From Sorangium cellulosum (GTDB taxonomy: Bacteria > Myxococcota_A > Polyangia > Polyangiales > Polyangiaceae): a stretch of 64,000 nt of DNA. This document shows positions 53,362-62,607 of the stretch, piece by piece. The notes under the pieces were generated by a model. It saw nothing but the letters and a program-made list of their open reading frames with translations, was not told the DNA's origin and ran no database searches. The stretch lies in NCBI RefSeq assembly GCF_002950945.1, contig NZ_CP012673.1, positions 9,810,501 to 9,874,500 of the forward strand. Reading direction: 5' to 3'. How positions within the stretch are numbered: the stretch's first letter is position 1; each line of letters begins with the position of its first letter. Position numbers and translations under genes: made by a program.

Positions 53362-56300
53362 TCAGTCGAGCGGCCGCGCCTCGGCCTGCTCGATCTGCGA
53401 CAGCGCCGACGCGAGCGCCTGGCGCGCGCGCTCGAGCGAGACCCGATCCTCGCCCCACTTCGAGCGGGCCTTCTCCAGCCGGGCGCGCTCCGTCGCGAGC
53501 TCCTCGGTGAGCTTCTCGCTCTGCGTGTGCCAGGTGTCGCGCTCCTCGGTCCGGTGCGAGAGCTGCGCGGCGAGTTCGCTCTCCCGCCGCTCGGCCTCGG
53601 TGAGGCGGCCCTGGAGCGCGTCGAGCGCGCGGGCCCGCTCGTCGAGCTCGCCCAGCAGGCGGTCGCGCTCCGCACCGGACGCGGCGAGCTCGCCCGCGCG
53701 CTGCTCGAGCTGCTGCTCGAGCTCCGCCGCGCGGGCCTCGAGGGACGCGACCAGATTGCGCGACTGACCGAGCTCGGTCGAGAGGCCGCGGGCGATCTCG
53801 TCGAGCTCGCGCCTGGCCGCCGCCCAGGCCGCCTCCCGCTCGGCGAGCTCGGCCTGGTGCGCCTCGCGCAGGCCGGCGAGCGCCTGCGCGTGCGCCGCCT
53901 CGGCCTGCGCCTGCCGATCCGCGGCGCGCGCCTCGATCTCGGCCACCCGCTCTGCGTGCGCCTGCTCGGCGGCGCGCGCGGCCTGCTCTCGCTCGTCGAG
54001 CAGCTCGCGCTCCCGCGCCGCGAGCCGCGCCGCAGCCTCCTCGCCCGCGGTCGCGAGCGCCCGCGCGTGCTCCTCCGCCTGCGCCGCGAGCGCCCGCGCG
54101 TGCTCCCCCGCCTGCCGCTCGCTCGCGCGCGCGTGCTCCTCCCCCTGCCGCTCGCTCGCGCGCGCGTGCTCGGTCCGGAGGCGGAGCAGCTCGGCCGCGT
54201 GCTCGCGGTCGCGGCGGTCCACCTCGTCCGCGTGCGCGCGCCGGAGCTCCTCGATGGCGGTCGCGTGCTCGCCGCGCAGCGCCTCGACGGTCGCCGCGTG
54301 CGCGCGCCGGAGCTCCTCGACGGCCGCGGCGTGCTCGGCCTCCCGCCGCTCGAGCGCGGCGACCTGCTCGGCGCGCACCCCCTGCAGCGCGGCCGCGTGC
54401 TCCTCGTGGAGCCGCTCGACCGCGCCGGCGTGCTCCGTCCTCAGCCCGTCCATCGCGGCGGCGTGCTCCCGCTCGCGCCGCTCCGCGTCGCTCGCGTGCT
54501 CGCGCCGGAGCGCCTCCAGCGCCGCCTCGTGCTCGCTGCGCGACGCCTCGGCCGCCGCGGCGTGCTGCGCGCTCAGCCGGTCGATCGCCGCGGCGTACTC
54601 CGCCCTCACCCCATCCATCGCGGCGGCGTGCTCCGCCCTCAGCCCGTCCGCGAGGGCGGCGTGCTCGGCGCGCAGCCCGTCCATCGCCGCGGCGTGCTCC
54701 GCCCTCAGCCCGTCCGCCGTGGCCGCGTGCTCCGCCCTCAGCCCGTCGAGGGCCGCGGCGTGCTCGCTCGTGAGCCGCTCGGTGGCCGCGCGGTGCTCGG
54801 CGGCCTGCTGCTCCGCCCGCGCGGCGTGCTCGGCGCTCAGCCGATCGCTCTCCGCCCGCTGCGCCGCGAGCGCCTGCTCGAAGCGCTCCCGCTCCGCCTG
54901 CGCGCTCTCCTCGGCCTCGCGCCGGGCCGAGGCCTCGACGGCGGCGATCGCCTGCGCGCTCTCCTCCGCCGCGGCGCGCAGCGCCTCCGTGTGCGCCGCC
55001 TCCGCGCCCATCAGCGCCTGCCGGGCCGCCGAGAGCTCGGCGTCTCGCGCGGCGACCTGCGCCTGCAGCTTCTCGGCGCGCGCCCTGAAGTCGTCGGCGC
55101 GCTTCGCGGCGAGCTCCTTGTCCGCGCGCAGCGACGCGACCTGCCCGCCGAGATCCTCGCTCGCGCGCTCGAGCTCCAGGATCCTGTCGACCTGATCGGC
55201 CTTCTCCCGCTCGAACGACAGCGACTGGTCGCGGAGCTCCAGGAGCTCCTTGTCCTTGCGCGACATCTGGTCGCGCAGCGCGAGGATCTCCTTGTCCTTC
55301 TTGTTCAGCGCCTCGCGCAGGTCGAGGAACTCGCGGCTCGAGACCGCGCCGGGCTTGGCGCTGGGGGCGCCCGCGGCCTGCTTCGCCCTGAGCTCGTCGA
55401 GCTCGCGCCGCAGGCGGGCCGCCTCCTGGCTGGCCTCGCTCCCCGCGGCGAGCTCGCCCTCGAGGCGGAGCGAGGTCGCGCGCGCGGCGGACACCTCCTT
55501 GGTGAGGCGGACGATCTCGTCCTTGGACCTGTCCAGCTCGGCGCGCAGGCGGTCGATCTCCCCCGAGTCCACGTCGGAGCGAGGCGGGGGCGGCGCCGGG
55601 GTCAGGCGCCCGCGCTCGGAGACCGGCGCGCGGTATGCGGCGATCGGCGAGCTCACGGGCGGGGGCACCGAGCCGGGCAAGGGCGCGGACACCGGCGCCC
55701 GCGTCGAGGTCGGCGCCAGCGTCGCGGTCGGCGTCCGCGTCGAGGTCGGCGTCCGGACCGAGGGCGCGACCGAGCTCCGGGTCTCGGTCCGCTCTTCCTC
55801 CTCGTCGCGGATCAGCCGGGTGAACGCGCCGCCGATGAACTCCTCGATGTCCTCGTCCTGCCTGCCGGACTCCGACCTCATCGAGGCGCCCTGCGAGGGC
55901 CGCGGCGGGCTCGACGCGCGGACGCGCGGATCCGGCGGGGCGACCGACGCAGGCCGCGGCGGGCTCGACGGACGGACGCGCGGATCCGGCGGGGCGACCG
56001 ACGGGGGGCGAGCGGGCGGCGGGGCGCTCGCGGACGCGCCGTTCGAGCCCACGGCCGCCGTGATGATCGTGGGATCGCCGGAGTCCTCGTCGATGTCGGC
56101 GTCGAGCACCTCGGCCTCGTCGATCATGATCGGATCGACCTCGCCGTCCGCGGCGTCGAGCGGGACGTAGTTGCGGATGTGCTCGAGGAGCTCGCCGAAC
56201 GCGATCGGCTTGTGGATGTAGTCCTCCGCGCGCGTCCTCAGCTTCCGGTGCTGCTCGAAGGTCTCCTCGCTCGACTCGCTCGACATGATGACGAGCGGGA

Positions 56301-56526
56301 CATCCTTGAGCTGCGCGTCCTTCTTCAGCTTGTTGCAGACCGAGAAGCCGTTCATGCGCGGCAGCTCGATCGACAGCAGGATGAGGTCGGGCCGGTCTGC
56401 GAGCGCGGCCTGCAGGCCGACGTTGCCGTCGTCGACGACCTGAACGGTGCAGCCCAGGCGACCCAATTCCGTGCGGAGCTCCCCGGCGAACGCCGGATCG
56501 CTCTCAAATACGAGGACTTTCGTCAT
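53362..56526 (-). CDS. frzS: FrzS-like pseudo-receiver coiled-coil protein
   Basis: The ATG at 56526 gives 1054 residues. The N-terminal receiver-like domain (about 1-125) resembles Myxococcus xanthus FrzS: VLVFESDPAFAGELRTEL, then FEQHRKLRTRAEDYIHKP. The place of the phosphoacceptor Asp reads LLSIELPRMNG, so the Asp is replaced and the domain should not be phosphorylated. Next come a disordered Pro/Ser-rich region (about 150-330) and a very long coiled coil to the end. Within it, residues 562-825 form 24 perfect-length 11-residue repeats. In M. xanthus, FrzS works in type IV pilus-driven S-motility at the cell pole; the same role is inferred here. Confidence 0.8.
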   Translation of the reverse strand: MTKVLVFESDPAFAGELRTELGRLGCTVQVVDDGNVGLQAALADRPDLILLSIELPRMNGFSVCNKLKKDAQLKDVPLVIMSSESSEETFEQHRKLRTRAEDYIHKPIAFGELLEHIRNYVPLDAADGEVDPIMIDEAEVLDADIDEDSGDPTIITAAVGSNGASASAPPPARPPSVAPPDPRVRPSSPPRPASVAPPDPRVRASSPPRPSQGASMRSESGRQDEDIEEFIGGAFTRLIRDEEEERTETRSSVAPSVRTPTSTRTPTATLAPTSTRAPVSAPLPGSVPPPVSSPIAAYRAPVSERGRLTPAPPPPRSDVDSGEIDRLRAELDRSKDEIVRLTKEVSAARATSLRLEGELAAGSEASQEAARLRRELDELRAKQAAGAPSAKPGAVSSREFLDLREALNKKDKEILALRDQMSRKDKELLELRDQSLSFEREKADQVDRILELERASEDLGGQVASLRADKELAAKRADDFRARAEKLQAQVAARDAELSAARQALMGAEAAHTEALRAAAEESAQAIAAVEASARREAEESAQAERERFEQALAAQRAESDRLSAEHAARAEQQAAEHRAATERLTSEHAAALDGLRAEHAATADGLRAEHAAAMDGLRAEHAALADGLRAEHAAAMDGVRAEYAAAIDRLSAQHAAAAEASRSEHEAALEALRREHASDAERREREHAAAMDGLRTEHAGAVERLHEEHAAALQGVRAEQVAALERREAEHAAAVEELRRAHAATVEALRGEHATAIEELRRAHADEVDRRDREHAAELLRLRTEHARASERQGEEHARASERQAGEHARALAAQAEEHARALATAGEEAAARLAARERELLDEREQAARAAEQAHAERVAEIEARAADRQAQAEAAHAQALAGLREAHQAELAEREAAWAAARRELDEIARGLSTELGQSRNLVASLEARAAELEQQLEQRAGELAASGAERDRLLGELDERARALDALQGRLTEAERRESELAAQLSHRTEERDTWHTQSEKLTEELATERARLEKARSKWGEDRVSLERARQALASALSQIEQAEARPLD
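54052..54843 (-). repeat. 24 tandem 33-bp (11-residue) coding repeats
   Basis: Each unit follows the pattern x-L-R-A-E-H-A-A-A-x-x. The His recurs every 11 residues in nearly all 24 units without a single insertion or deletion. Eleven-residue (hendecad) periodicity favours a nearly straight or right-handed coiled coil. Some units, such as GLRAEHAAAMD, are identical, which suggests recent duplication. Confidence 0.9.
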
Positions 56527-56725
56527 GTTCCGGGGTGTGCGCGGGTTCGGAGGGGAACCCAAGATATCGGCCCCCTTCGACGAGTGTCAAACACGAGGCT
56601 GACCACGCCGATCAGGCCGTCCGGCCGGCAGGCGCGCGGTGACCCAGCGTGGCCTGACGTGGATCGCGCACGGTGGAGGAGCCCGGACCGCCTTCGCCGC
56701 GGAGGAGCGCGCGGCGAGGGCCGCC

Positions 56726-57865
56726 TCACGGGCGCGCAGGTCGGTGCTCGGTGAAGCGGCCGGGCGGCTCGTCGCCGAAGCACAGGCCCATCTCGCGGGC
56801 CGTGACGACGGCATCCGAGTCGAGCGGCACCGTCTTCGTCTTGCCGGCGACCTCTTCGAGGGGGACCAGCTCGATCCGGTTCGCCCGGAGCGCGACCATG
56901 CCGCTCTTACAATCCTCCGCGAGGAAGCGGGCCGCGGCCGCGCCGAAACGGAGCGCGAGCAGGCGATCGGCGGTCGTGGGCCAGCCGCCCCGCTGGAGGT
57001 GGCCGAGCACCATCGAGCGCGCCTCCTTGCCGGTGCGGGCCGCGAGCTCCTTCGCGACGCGCTCGGCCACGCCCCCGAGCACCGCGGTGCGGCGGAAGGA
57101 GTCGCCCGCGTCCTTGATGGTCAGCTCTCCGCCTTCCGAGTACGCCCCCTCCGCCGCCACCACGATGGAGAAGCGACGCCCGCGCGACTCCCGGAGGTGG
57201 ATCTTCTCGGCGATCGGCTCGTACCGGAACGGGATCTCCGGCATCAGGATGGCGTCGGCTCCCCCGGCCATCCCGGCGTGCAGGGCGATCCAGCCCGCGT
57301 GCCGCCCCATCACCTCCACGACCATGATCCGCTCGTGCGCCTCGGTCGTGGAGTGGAGCCGATCGAGCGCCTCGGTCGCGATGGACACGGCCGTGTCGAA
57401 GCCGAACGTGAGGTCCGTGCAGCAGACGTCGTTGTCGATCGTCTTCGGCACGCCGACGACCAGGGGCAGCCCGCGCTGCAGGAGCTGGTGCGCGATGCGC
57501 ATCGAGCCGTCGCCGCCGACGGCGATCAGCGCGTCGAACCCCTCCGCGCGGAACCGCCGCACGAGATCCTCCGACCGGTCGCGCGGCACGAGCCCGTGTT
57601 CGCCCGGCGTCGGATAGTGGAACGGATCGCCGCGGTTTGCGGTCCCCAGGATGGTCCCTCCGAGGTGCGCGATCCCCCGAACGCGGTCGCGGTCGAGCCG
57701 GATGAGCCCGTCCGGCGAGCCGTCGAGCAACCCGCGGTACCCCTGCCGGATCCCCCAGACCTCCCAGCCGCGCTCGATCGCGCCGAGCGTGGCCGCGCGG
57801 ATCACGGCGTTGAGCCCGGGCGCGTCGCCGCCTCCCGTACTGATAGCGATCTTGCGTGCCGCCAT
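56726..57865 (-). CDS. pfkA: 6-phosphofructokinase, ATP-type of group III
   Basis: The ATG at 57865 gives 379 residues (MAARKIAISTGGGDAPGLNA); an ATG at 57910 would add 15. IAISTGGGDAPGLNAVIRA is the nucleotide loop, DALIAVGGDGSMRIA has the GGDG motif (Gly rather than Asp, favouring ATP over pyrophosphate), and VVGVPKTIDNDV the catalytic Asp motif with Lys as in group III enzymes. VVEVMGRHAGWIAL and HLQRGG complete the fold. It phosphorylates fructose 6-phosphate. It is transcribed divergently from the flippase-like gene. Confidence 0.93.
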   Translation of the reverse strand: MAARKIAISTGGGDAPGLNAVIRAATLGAIERGWEVWGIRQGYRGLLDGSPDGLIRLDRDRVRGIAHLGGTILGTANRGDPFHYPTPGEHGLVPRDRSEDLVRRFRAEGFDALIAVGGDGSMRIAHQLLQRGLPLVVGVPKTIDNDVCCTDLTFGFDTAVSIATEALDRLHSTTEAHERIMVVEVMGRHAGWIALHAGMAGGADAILMPEIPFRYEPIAEKIHLRESRGRRFSIVVAAEGAYSEGGELTIKDAGDSFRRTAVLGGVAERVAKELAARTGKEARSMVLGHLQRGGWPTTADRLLALRFGAAAARFLAEDCKSGMVALRANRIELVPLEEVAGKTKTVPLDSDAVVTAREMGLCFGDEPPGRFTEHRPARP

Positions 57866-58196
57866 GAGGCGCGCAGCATTGCGAGCCCTCCCCGCCGACG
57901 CAATAGACATCGATCGGCCTCAGGCTCGAAAGGCGCAGCGGCCCATGACAGGCCCGCTGCGCCCCGGCGGCGAACGGCGTGGAGCGCGGCACCCCGGAGG
58001 ACGGAGCGATGCCGCGAAGCTGGCTTCGCACCCGGGACACACGTGCGCCGCGCTGGCGAGAGCGCAGCGGATGGAGCGACCGTCGCGATCGCCAGGGGAG
58101 CCACCGTGGCCGGACGGCCGCTGACCTCGCCGTCGCGAACGCCGCGGACGAGGTATAGGCCATGCCCATGCAGATCCCCCGACGGCGCGGCCGCGT
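57866..58196. other. Divergent intergenic region with a hairpin
   Basis: No gene is supported between pfkA and the flippase-like gene. GGCGCAGCGG at 57932-57941 pairs with 57954-57963 over 10 bp. The rest is ordinary GC-rich sequence; promoters for both genes must lie here but no clear boxes were found. Confidence 0.5.
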
Positions 58197-59444
58197 ATGA
58201 ACCGCGCGACCCTGATCCGAGGCATCCAGATCATCATCACGCTGACACTCGCGTCGTTCGCGTACGTGATCTACAGCGGGGTCGAGAGCCAGCAGGCGAG
58301 CCTCACCGCCGGGCTCGCGCACGTGCGGCCGGTCTGGCTGCTCGTCGCCGCCGTGCTGGCGCTGCAGGAAGGCGTGTTCGGAGGACTCAGGATCTGGGTC
58401 CTCGGGCGCGTGCTCTGGCCCGAGCTCCGCCTGCGCAGCGCGGTGCTCTCGGAGTTCGTGCTGATGTTCTGCGCCGGCGTCACCCCCGCCCAGGCGGGGG
58501 CGGCGCTGTCGCAGGTCGCCGTGCTCACGCACGGCGGCATGCGGCTCACCGACGCGGCCACGGCGGAGCTGCTCACCGTGTCGTGTACGGTCTCGTTCTT
58601 CCTCGTCACGGCCGTGGTCATCTTCGCCCTGCAACGGAGCGGGATGCTCGTCGCGCAGGGGGGCAGCGAGCTCGACTGGCTGCTCTACGTCAGCTTCGGC
58701 CTGTTCGGCGCGCTGGCCGTCGCGCTGGCCGTCGCGGCGGCGTATCCGCCGCTGCTCAAGGCGCTCGTCCGCGCGCTGTCGCGGCCGCTCGGGGTGGCGC
58801 TGCGCGCCGGCCTGCGGGCCGCCCGGCGCGTGCCCGGGCTAAAGGCCCGCGCCGACGCCGCGCTCGCCGCGCCCGGCGCGACGACCGGGCGCCTGCTGCG
58901 GAGCGTGGACGAGTTCCACGGCGGGGTCCGCATCTACGCGCGCCGCGGCAAGCGCGCCTACGCCGCCGCGCAGCTGCTCACGTTCGGCTTCTTCTGCTCG
59001 CGGTTCGCCGTCGCCTACTTCGTCCTGCTCGGGCTCGGCATTCCGACCTCCCCCGCGACGTTCGTCGCGGTGGGCCCGCCGATCGTGCAGGTCGTGCTCA
59101 TCCAGGCGCTGCTCAACTTCGCGCTCTACCTGAGCCCGACCCCCGGCGCGAGCGGCATCGCCGAGCTCAGCTCGGACAGGCTCATGTCGCCGTGGGTCCA
59201 GGGCGTGTACGAGCTGCCGTACCTCGTGCTCTGGCGCTTCCTCACCCTGTTCCTCTGCATGTTCGTGGGAGGCGCCTTGATGTTCCGCTACCTCGGCCTC
59301 GGCGTGCTCGAGGAGCGCATGAAGCAGGCCGAGGCGGCGAAGCGCGCGCTCGACGAAGAGGCGGCGCGCGCCGAGGCCGCGCCGTCGACGCGCGCGTCGG
59401 CGGAGCGCGACGAGGCCGCGGAGCGGCGGCGGGGCGTGGGGTGA
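58197..59444 (+). CDS. Lysylphosphatidylglycerol synthetase-type flippase-like membrane protein
   Basis: A protein of 415 residues with about eight membrane helices (for example GIQIIITLTLASFAYVIYSG and LLVAAVLALQEGVFGGLRIW). Conserved patches EFVLMFCAGVTPAQAGA and LYLSPTPGASGIAELS match the transmembrane family that includes the N-terminal flippase half of MprF (UPF0104). The catalytic lysyl-transferase half is absent. It probably moves a lipid or lipid-linked molecule across the inner membrane. The tail is a charged helix of about 70 residues (ERMKQAEAAKRALDEEAARA), unusual for the family. Confidence 0.85.
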   Translation: MNRATLIRGIQIIITLTLASFAYVIYSGVESQQASLTAGLAHVRPVWLLVAAVLALQEGVFGGLRIWVLGRVLWPELRLRSAVLSEFVLMFCAGVTPAQAGAALSQVAVLTHGGMRLTDAATAELLTVSCTVSFFLVTAVVIFALQRSGMLVAQGGSELDWLLYVSFGLFGALAVALAVAAAYPPLLKALVRALSRPLGVALRAGLRAARRVPGLKARADAALAAPGATTGRLLRSVDEFHGGVRIYARRGKRAYAAAQLLTFGFFCSRFAVAYFVLLGLGIPTSPATFVAVGPPIVQVVLIQALLNFALYLSPTPGASGIAELSSDRLMSPWVQGVYELPYLVLWRFLTLFLCMFVGGALMFRYLGLGVLEERMKQAEAAKRALDEEAARAEAAPSTRASAERDEAAERRRGVG

Positions 59445-59516
59445 AGGGGAGAGCGCCGGCGCGGCGCGGCGCGCGTCGATCGCGCCGCACCGCGCCGCGC
59501 CGCGTGAGGGGCGGGA

Positions 59517-60992
59517 TCAGCGCGCGCGGATGGGCACGGCCGCGAACTGGATCACCTTGCCGCGGCGCACCTTGAAGAGCGCGACCGACCCGTCCTTGGC
59601 CTTGGCGATGGCCGCGCGGAGGCCGGCGGCGTCCTTGACGGGGGCGCCGTTGACCTCGAGGATCACGTCGCCGACCTGGAGCTCCTCGACGTTGCTCCCC
59701 GGCGCGAACCCGTCGACCCGGACCCCGCCGCCGGACGCGTCGGAGATCTGGATGCCGAGCTTCTCGGCGCTCTGCTGGCGCTCGGGGCGGGTGCCCTGGG
59801 CCGGCCGGGGGCGGTTCGTGTCGTCCTCCTCGTCCTGGAGGGCGTCGAGCTTGGCCACGACCTCCTGCCGCTTCTCGGCGCGCAGCAAGGTCACCTTGAT
59901 CTCGGAGCCGGGGGTGTTGCGCGCCACGTTGCGCCGCAGCTCCTCGGCGTGCTGGATCGGGACGCCGTTGACGGCGACGATCACGTCGCCCGGCTTGATG
60001 CCGGCGCGCGCAGCCGCGCCGCCGGGCTCGACGTCGGCGACGAGCGCCCCCTTCGGCGCGTCCAGCTTGAGCGCGGCCGCGAGATCGCGCGTCACGGGCT
60101 GGAACAGGAGGCCGAGCTTGCCGCGCTCGACGTACCCCTTCTCGCGGAGCTGCGGGAGCACGTCCTTCAGCGCGTCGACCGGGATCGCGAAGCCGATGCC
60201 GTTGGCGCCCGCGCGGATGGCGGTGTTGATGCCGACGACCTCGCCGCGCCAGTTGAAGAGCGGGCCGCCGCTGTTGCCCGGGTTGATCGAGGCGTCGGTC
60301 TGGATGAAGTCGTCGTAAGGACCCGCGCCGATCGCGCGCGCCTTCGCGCTCACGATGCCGAGCGTGACGGTGTGGCCGAGCCCGAACGGGTTGCCGACCG
60401 CGAGCACGTGCTCGCCGACGCGCAGCTGCTCGCTCGACCCGAGCGGGGCCACGGGGAGGCCGGAGGCGCCCTTCAGGTGGAGGAGCGCGAGGTCGAGCTT
60501 GGGATCGCGGCCCACGACCTCGGCCTCGAACTCCCGCTCGTCGGCGAGCCGCACGCGGACGCCGGAGGCGTCGTGCACGACGTGCTCGTTCGTCACGACG
60601 TAGCCGTTCGGGTCGATGACGAAGCCGGTGCCGAGCGCCGTCTGCGGCGGCCGCTGGCCGCGCGGGCCGAGCCGGCCGCCGCCCTGCGGTCCGAAGAAGA
60701 AGTCGAACGGATCGAGCCCCTCGCGGCCGGGGGACTCGTGCGTCGTCGTGATGTTGACGACCATCGGCCTGACCCGCTCGGAGAGCGCGGCGACGTCGAA
60801 GGTGGCCGGCACCGGCGCCGGCGGGAGGGTCACGGTCGCCACGGGCGGCGTGGTGGGCGCGGCGGCGGCGGCGACCTGGGTCGAAGGAGGCGTGGCGTGA
60901 GCCTGCTGGCCGCACCCGCCGAGCGACAGCGCGGCGATCGAGAGCAGCGCCAGGGCCGATGTGCGGGAGCGAGAGGAAACCGCTTGAATCAT
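59517..60992 (-). CDS. htrA: HtrA/Deg-family periplasmic serine protease with lipobox
   Basis: The ATG at 60992 gives 491 residues. LLSIAALSLGGC is a lipobox, so it is membrane-tethered rather than free. The trypsin-like domain has TNEHVVHD (catalytic His), DPKLDLALL (Asp) and ASINPGNSGGPLFN (Ser). Two PDZ domains follow: PGGAAARAGIKPGDVIVAVNG and PGSNVEELQVGDVILEVNG. The layout is that of DegP/DegQ. It degrades or refolds misfolded envelope proteins. It is divergent from proC. Confidence 0.93.
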   Translation of the reverse strand: MIQAVSSRSRTSALALLSIAALSLGGCGQQAHATPPSTQVAAAAAPTTPPVATVTLPPAPVPATFDVAALSERVRPMVVNITTTHESPGREGLDPFDFFFGPQGGGRLGPRGQRPPQTALGTGFVIDPNGYVVTNEHVVHDASGVRVRLADEREFEAEVVGRDPKLDLALLHLKGASGLPVAPLGSSEQLRVGEHVLAVGNPFGLGHTVTLGIVSAKARAIGAGPYDDFIQTDASINPGNSGGPLFNWRGEVVGINTAIRAGANGIGFAIPVDALKDVLPQLREKGYVERGKLGLLFQPVTRDLAAALKLDAPKGALVADVEPGGAAARAGIKPGDVIVAVNGVPIQHAEELRRNVARNTPGSEIKVTLLRAEKRQEVVAKLDALQDEEDDTNRPRPAQGTRPERQQSAEKLGIQISDASGGGVRVDGFAPGSNVEELQVGDVILEVNGAPVKDAAGLRAAIAKAKDGSVALFKVRRGKVIQFAAVPIRAR

Positions 60993-61318
60993 GGAATCTC
61001 CGTCGGGCAGTCGAAGGGTCCCGTCCTGCGTTCGGCGAACATGGGACCGACTGCGTTCATTCCGCCGCACAAATAAGACCCTCGGGCCCGCTGACAAGGG
61101 CGCTCCCGGCGCGCGGGCGCGGTGGATGGACCGGGCAGCGGACGCGGCGCGCGGCCTCCCTGCGCTCTGGCGACGTGCGCGCGACGTGCGCGCGCCGGGC
61201 TCGCCGCCGCCTGCCGCGCCCGTCCCAGGCGCCGGGACGCCCCGGGCGGCAGCGCCCGTCGAGATTTGAGTCGCGCGCCGGGAAGGGCTGCTAGGGTGCG
61301 CGCTCCTGGAGGCGAGGC

Positions 61319-62176
61319 ATGCAGAGCGACGAGGGGCGGCTGCGAGAGCGCAAGATCGGGTTTCTTGGCGGCGGCAACATGGCGGAGGCGCTCATCCGGG
61401 GTCTGCTCCAGGGGGGCGCCGTGGGCGCCGAGCAGATCCGGGCGAGCGACGTCAAGGGGGATCGCCTGGCGTTCCTGCACGAGCGCTACGGCATCGAGGC
61501 CACGGACGACAACGACGCGCTCTGCCGCTGGGCCGACGTCCTCGTCATCGCGGTGAAGCCGCAGATCGTCGACCGCATCCTCGCCCCGATCGCGGCAGGG
61601 CTGGGCTCCGGCGATGTCGTCATCTCGATCGCGGCGGGCGTGCCGATCGACGCGATCGAGGCCCGCCTGCCGGAGGGCGCGCGCGTCATCCGCAGCATGC
61701 CGAACACCGCCGCCATCGCGCTCGCCGGCGCCACGGCGATCTCCGCCGGCGGCCACGCCACGAGCGACGACGTCGAGATCGCCCGCGCCATGTTCCAGGC
61801 CGTCGGCCGGGTGGTCGTGCTCGACGAGACGCTGCTCGACGCGGTGACCGGCCTGTCCGGCAGCGGGCCCGCGTACGTGATGTTGATGATCGAGGCGCTC
61901 GCCGACGGCGGCGTCAAGGTCGGGCTCGGCCGCGACGCGGCGCTGCTGCTCGCGGCGCAGACGGTGTACGGGGCGGCCAAGCTCCAGCTCGAGACCGGCG
62001 AGCACCCCGGCCGCCTGAAGGACATGGTGACGAGCCCCGGCGGCACCGCCATCGCGGGGCTCCACACGCTGGAGTCAGGCGGCCTGCGGCGCACCCTGAT
62101 CGACGCGGTCGAGGCCGCCTCCAACCGATCGGCCGAGCTGGGCGCGCAGATGGCGAAGAAGCTCCGCCGCACGTAG
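61319..62176 (+). CDS. proC: Pyrroline-5-carboxylate reductase
   Basis: A protein of 285 residues. KIGFLGGGNMAEALIRGL is the NAD(P)-binding Rossmann motif, DVLVIAVKPQIVDRIL follows, RVIRSMPNTAAIALAGATAI is a conserved block, DAVTGLSGSGPAYVMLMIEALADGG the ProC signature and TSPGGTAIAGLHTLESGG the substrate-binding C-terminal helical domain. It makes proline from pyrroline-5-carboxylate. Length is normal and it stands alone. Confidence 0.95.
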   Translation: MQSDEGRLRERKIGFLGGGNMAEALIRGLLQGGAVGAEQIRASDVKGDRLAFLHERYGIEATDDNDALCRWADVLVIAVKPQIVDRILAPIAAGLGSGDVVISIAAGVPIDAIEARLPEGARVIRSMPNTAAIALAGATAISAGGHATSDDVEIARAMFQAVGRVVVLDETLLDAVTGLSGSGPAYVMLMIEALADGGVKVGLGRDAALLLAAQTVYGAAKLQLETGEHPGRLKDMVTSPGGTAIAGLHTLESGGLRRTLIDAVEAASNRSAELGAQMAKKLRRT

Positions 62177-62607
62177 GTACGGGCCCTCGCGCGCCGCGCT
62201 GCGCTCTCGCCACGGAAGCGTCTCCTCTCACGGATCGCGCGGCCTCCTCTCCCGTCGAGCCGTGGAGAACAGATGTCGCACCACGACTGCGTCGCTGCGG
62301 CCGAACACCGCCGTCGTTCACGACAAGGGCTCTTCGCCGCTCCGATGTCTCCTCGAACACAAGAGCTCTGACCGATTCCCACTTTCCGCTCGGTTCCCTG
62401 GAACGCGCAAACCTGGGCGGCAACCCACGAGATGCCGCTCTCGCGCGATGAGGCCCATGAGCTCGCCGGCCTGAAGCCGCGCCAGAATCCTGCTCTCTGG
62501 CTCACCCCTACTTCCGCTCAAGCACATCCCACAAAGCAGCGGGCTCAGCCTGCATTGCGGCGGTGCGCGGCTTGACCGTGAGAGCGAGCATCACAAGGCT
62601 CCGGCGC
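62177..62607. other. Intergenic region after proC
   Basis: No gene is supported; frames here are short and overlapping. GC falls somewhat below neighbouring coding sequence at 62250-62560. The promoter of the Cys-rich lipoprotein should lie in the last 100 bp, but no clear boxes were found. Confidence 0.5.

Noticed and set aside
53527..56754. 1075-residue + frame opposite the FrzS-like gene
   Set aside because: Antisense of a highly repetitive coding region; the periodic LRPQPV/RRGVL strings mirror the hendecads.
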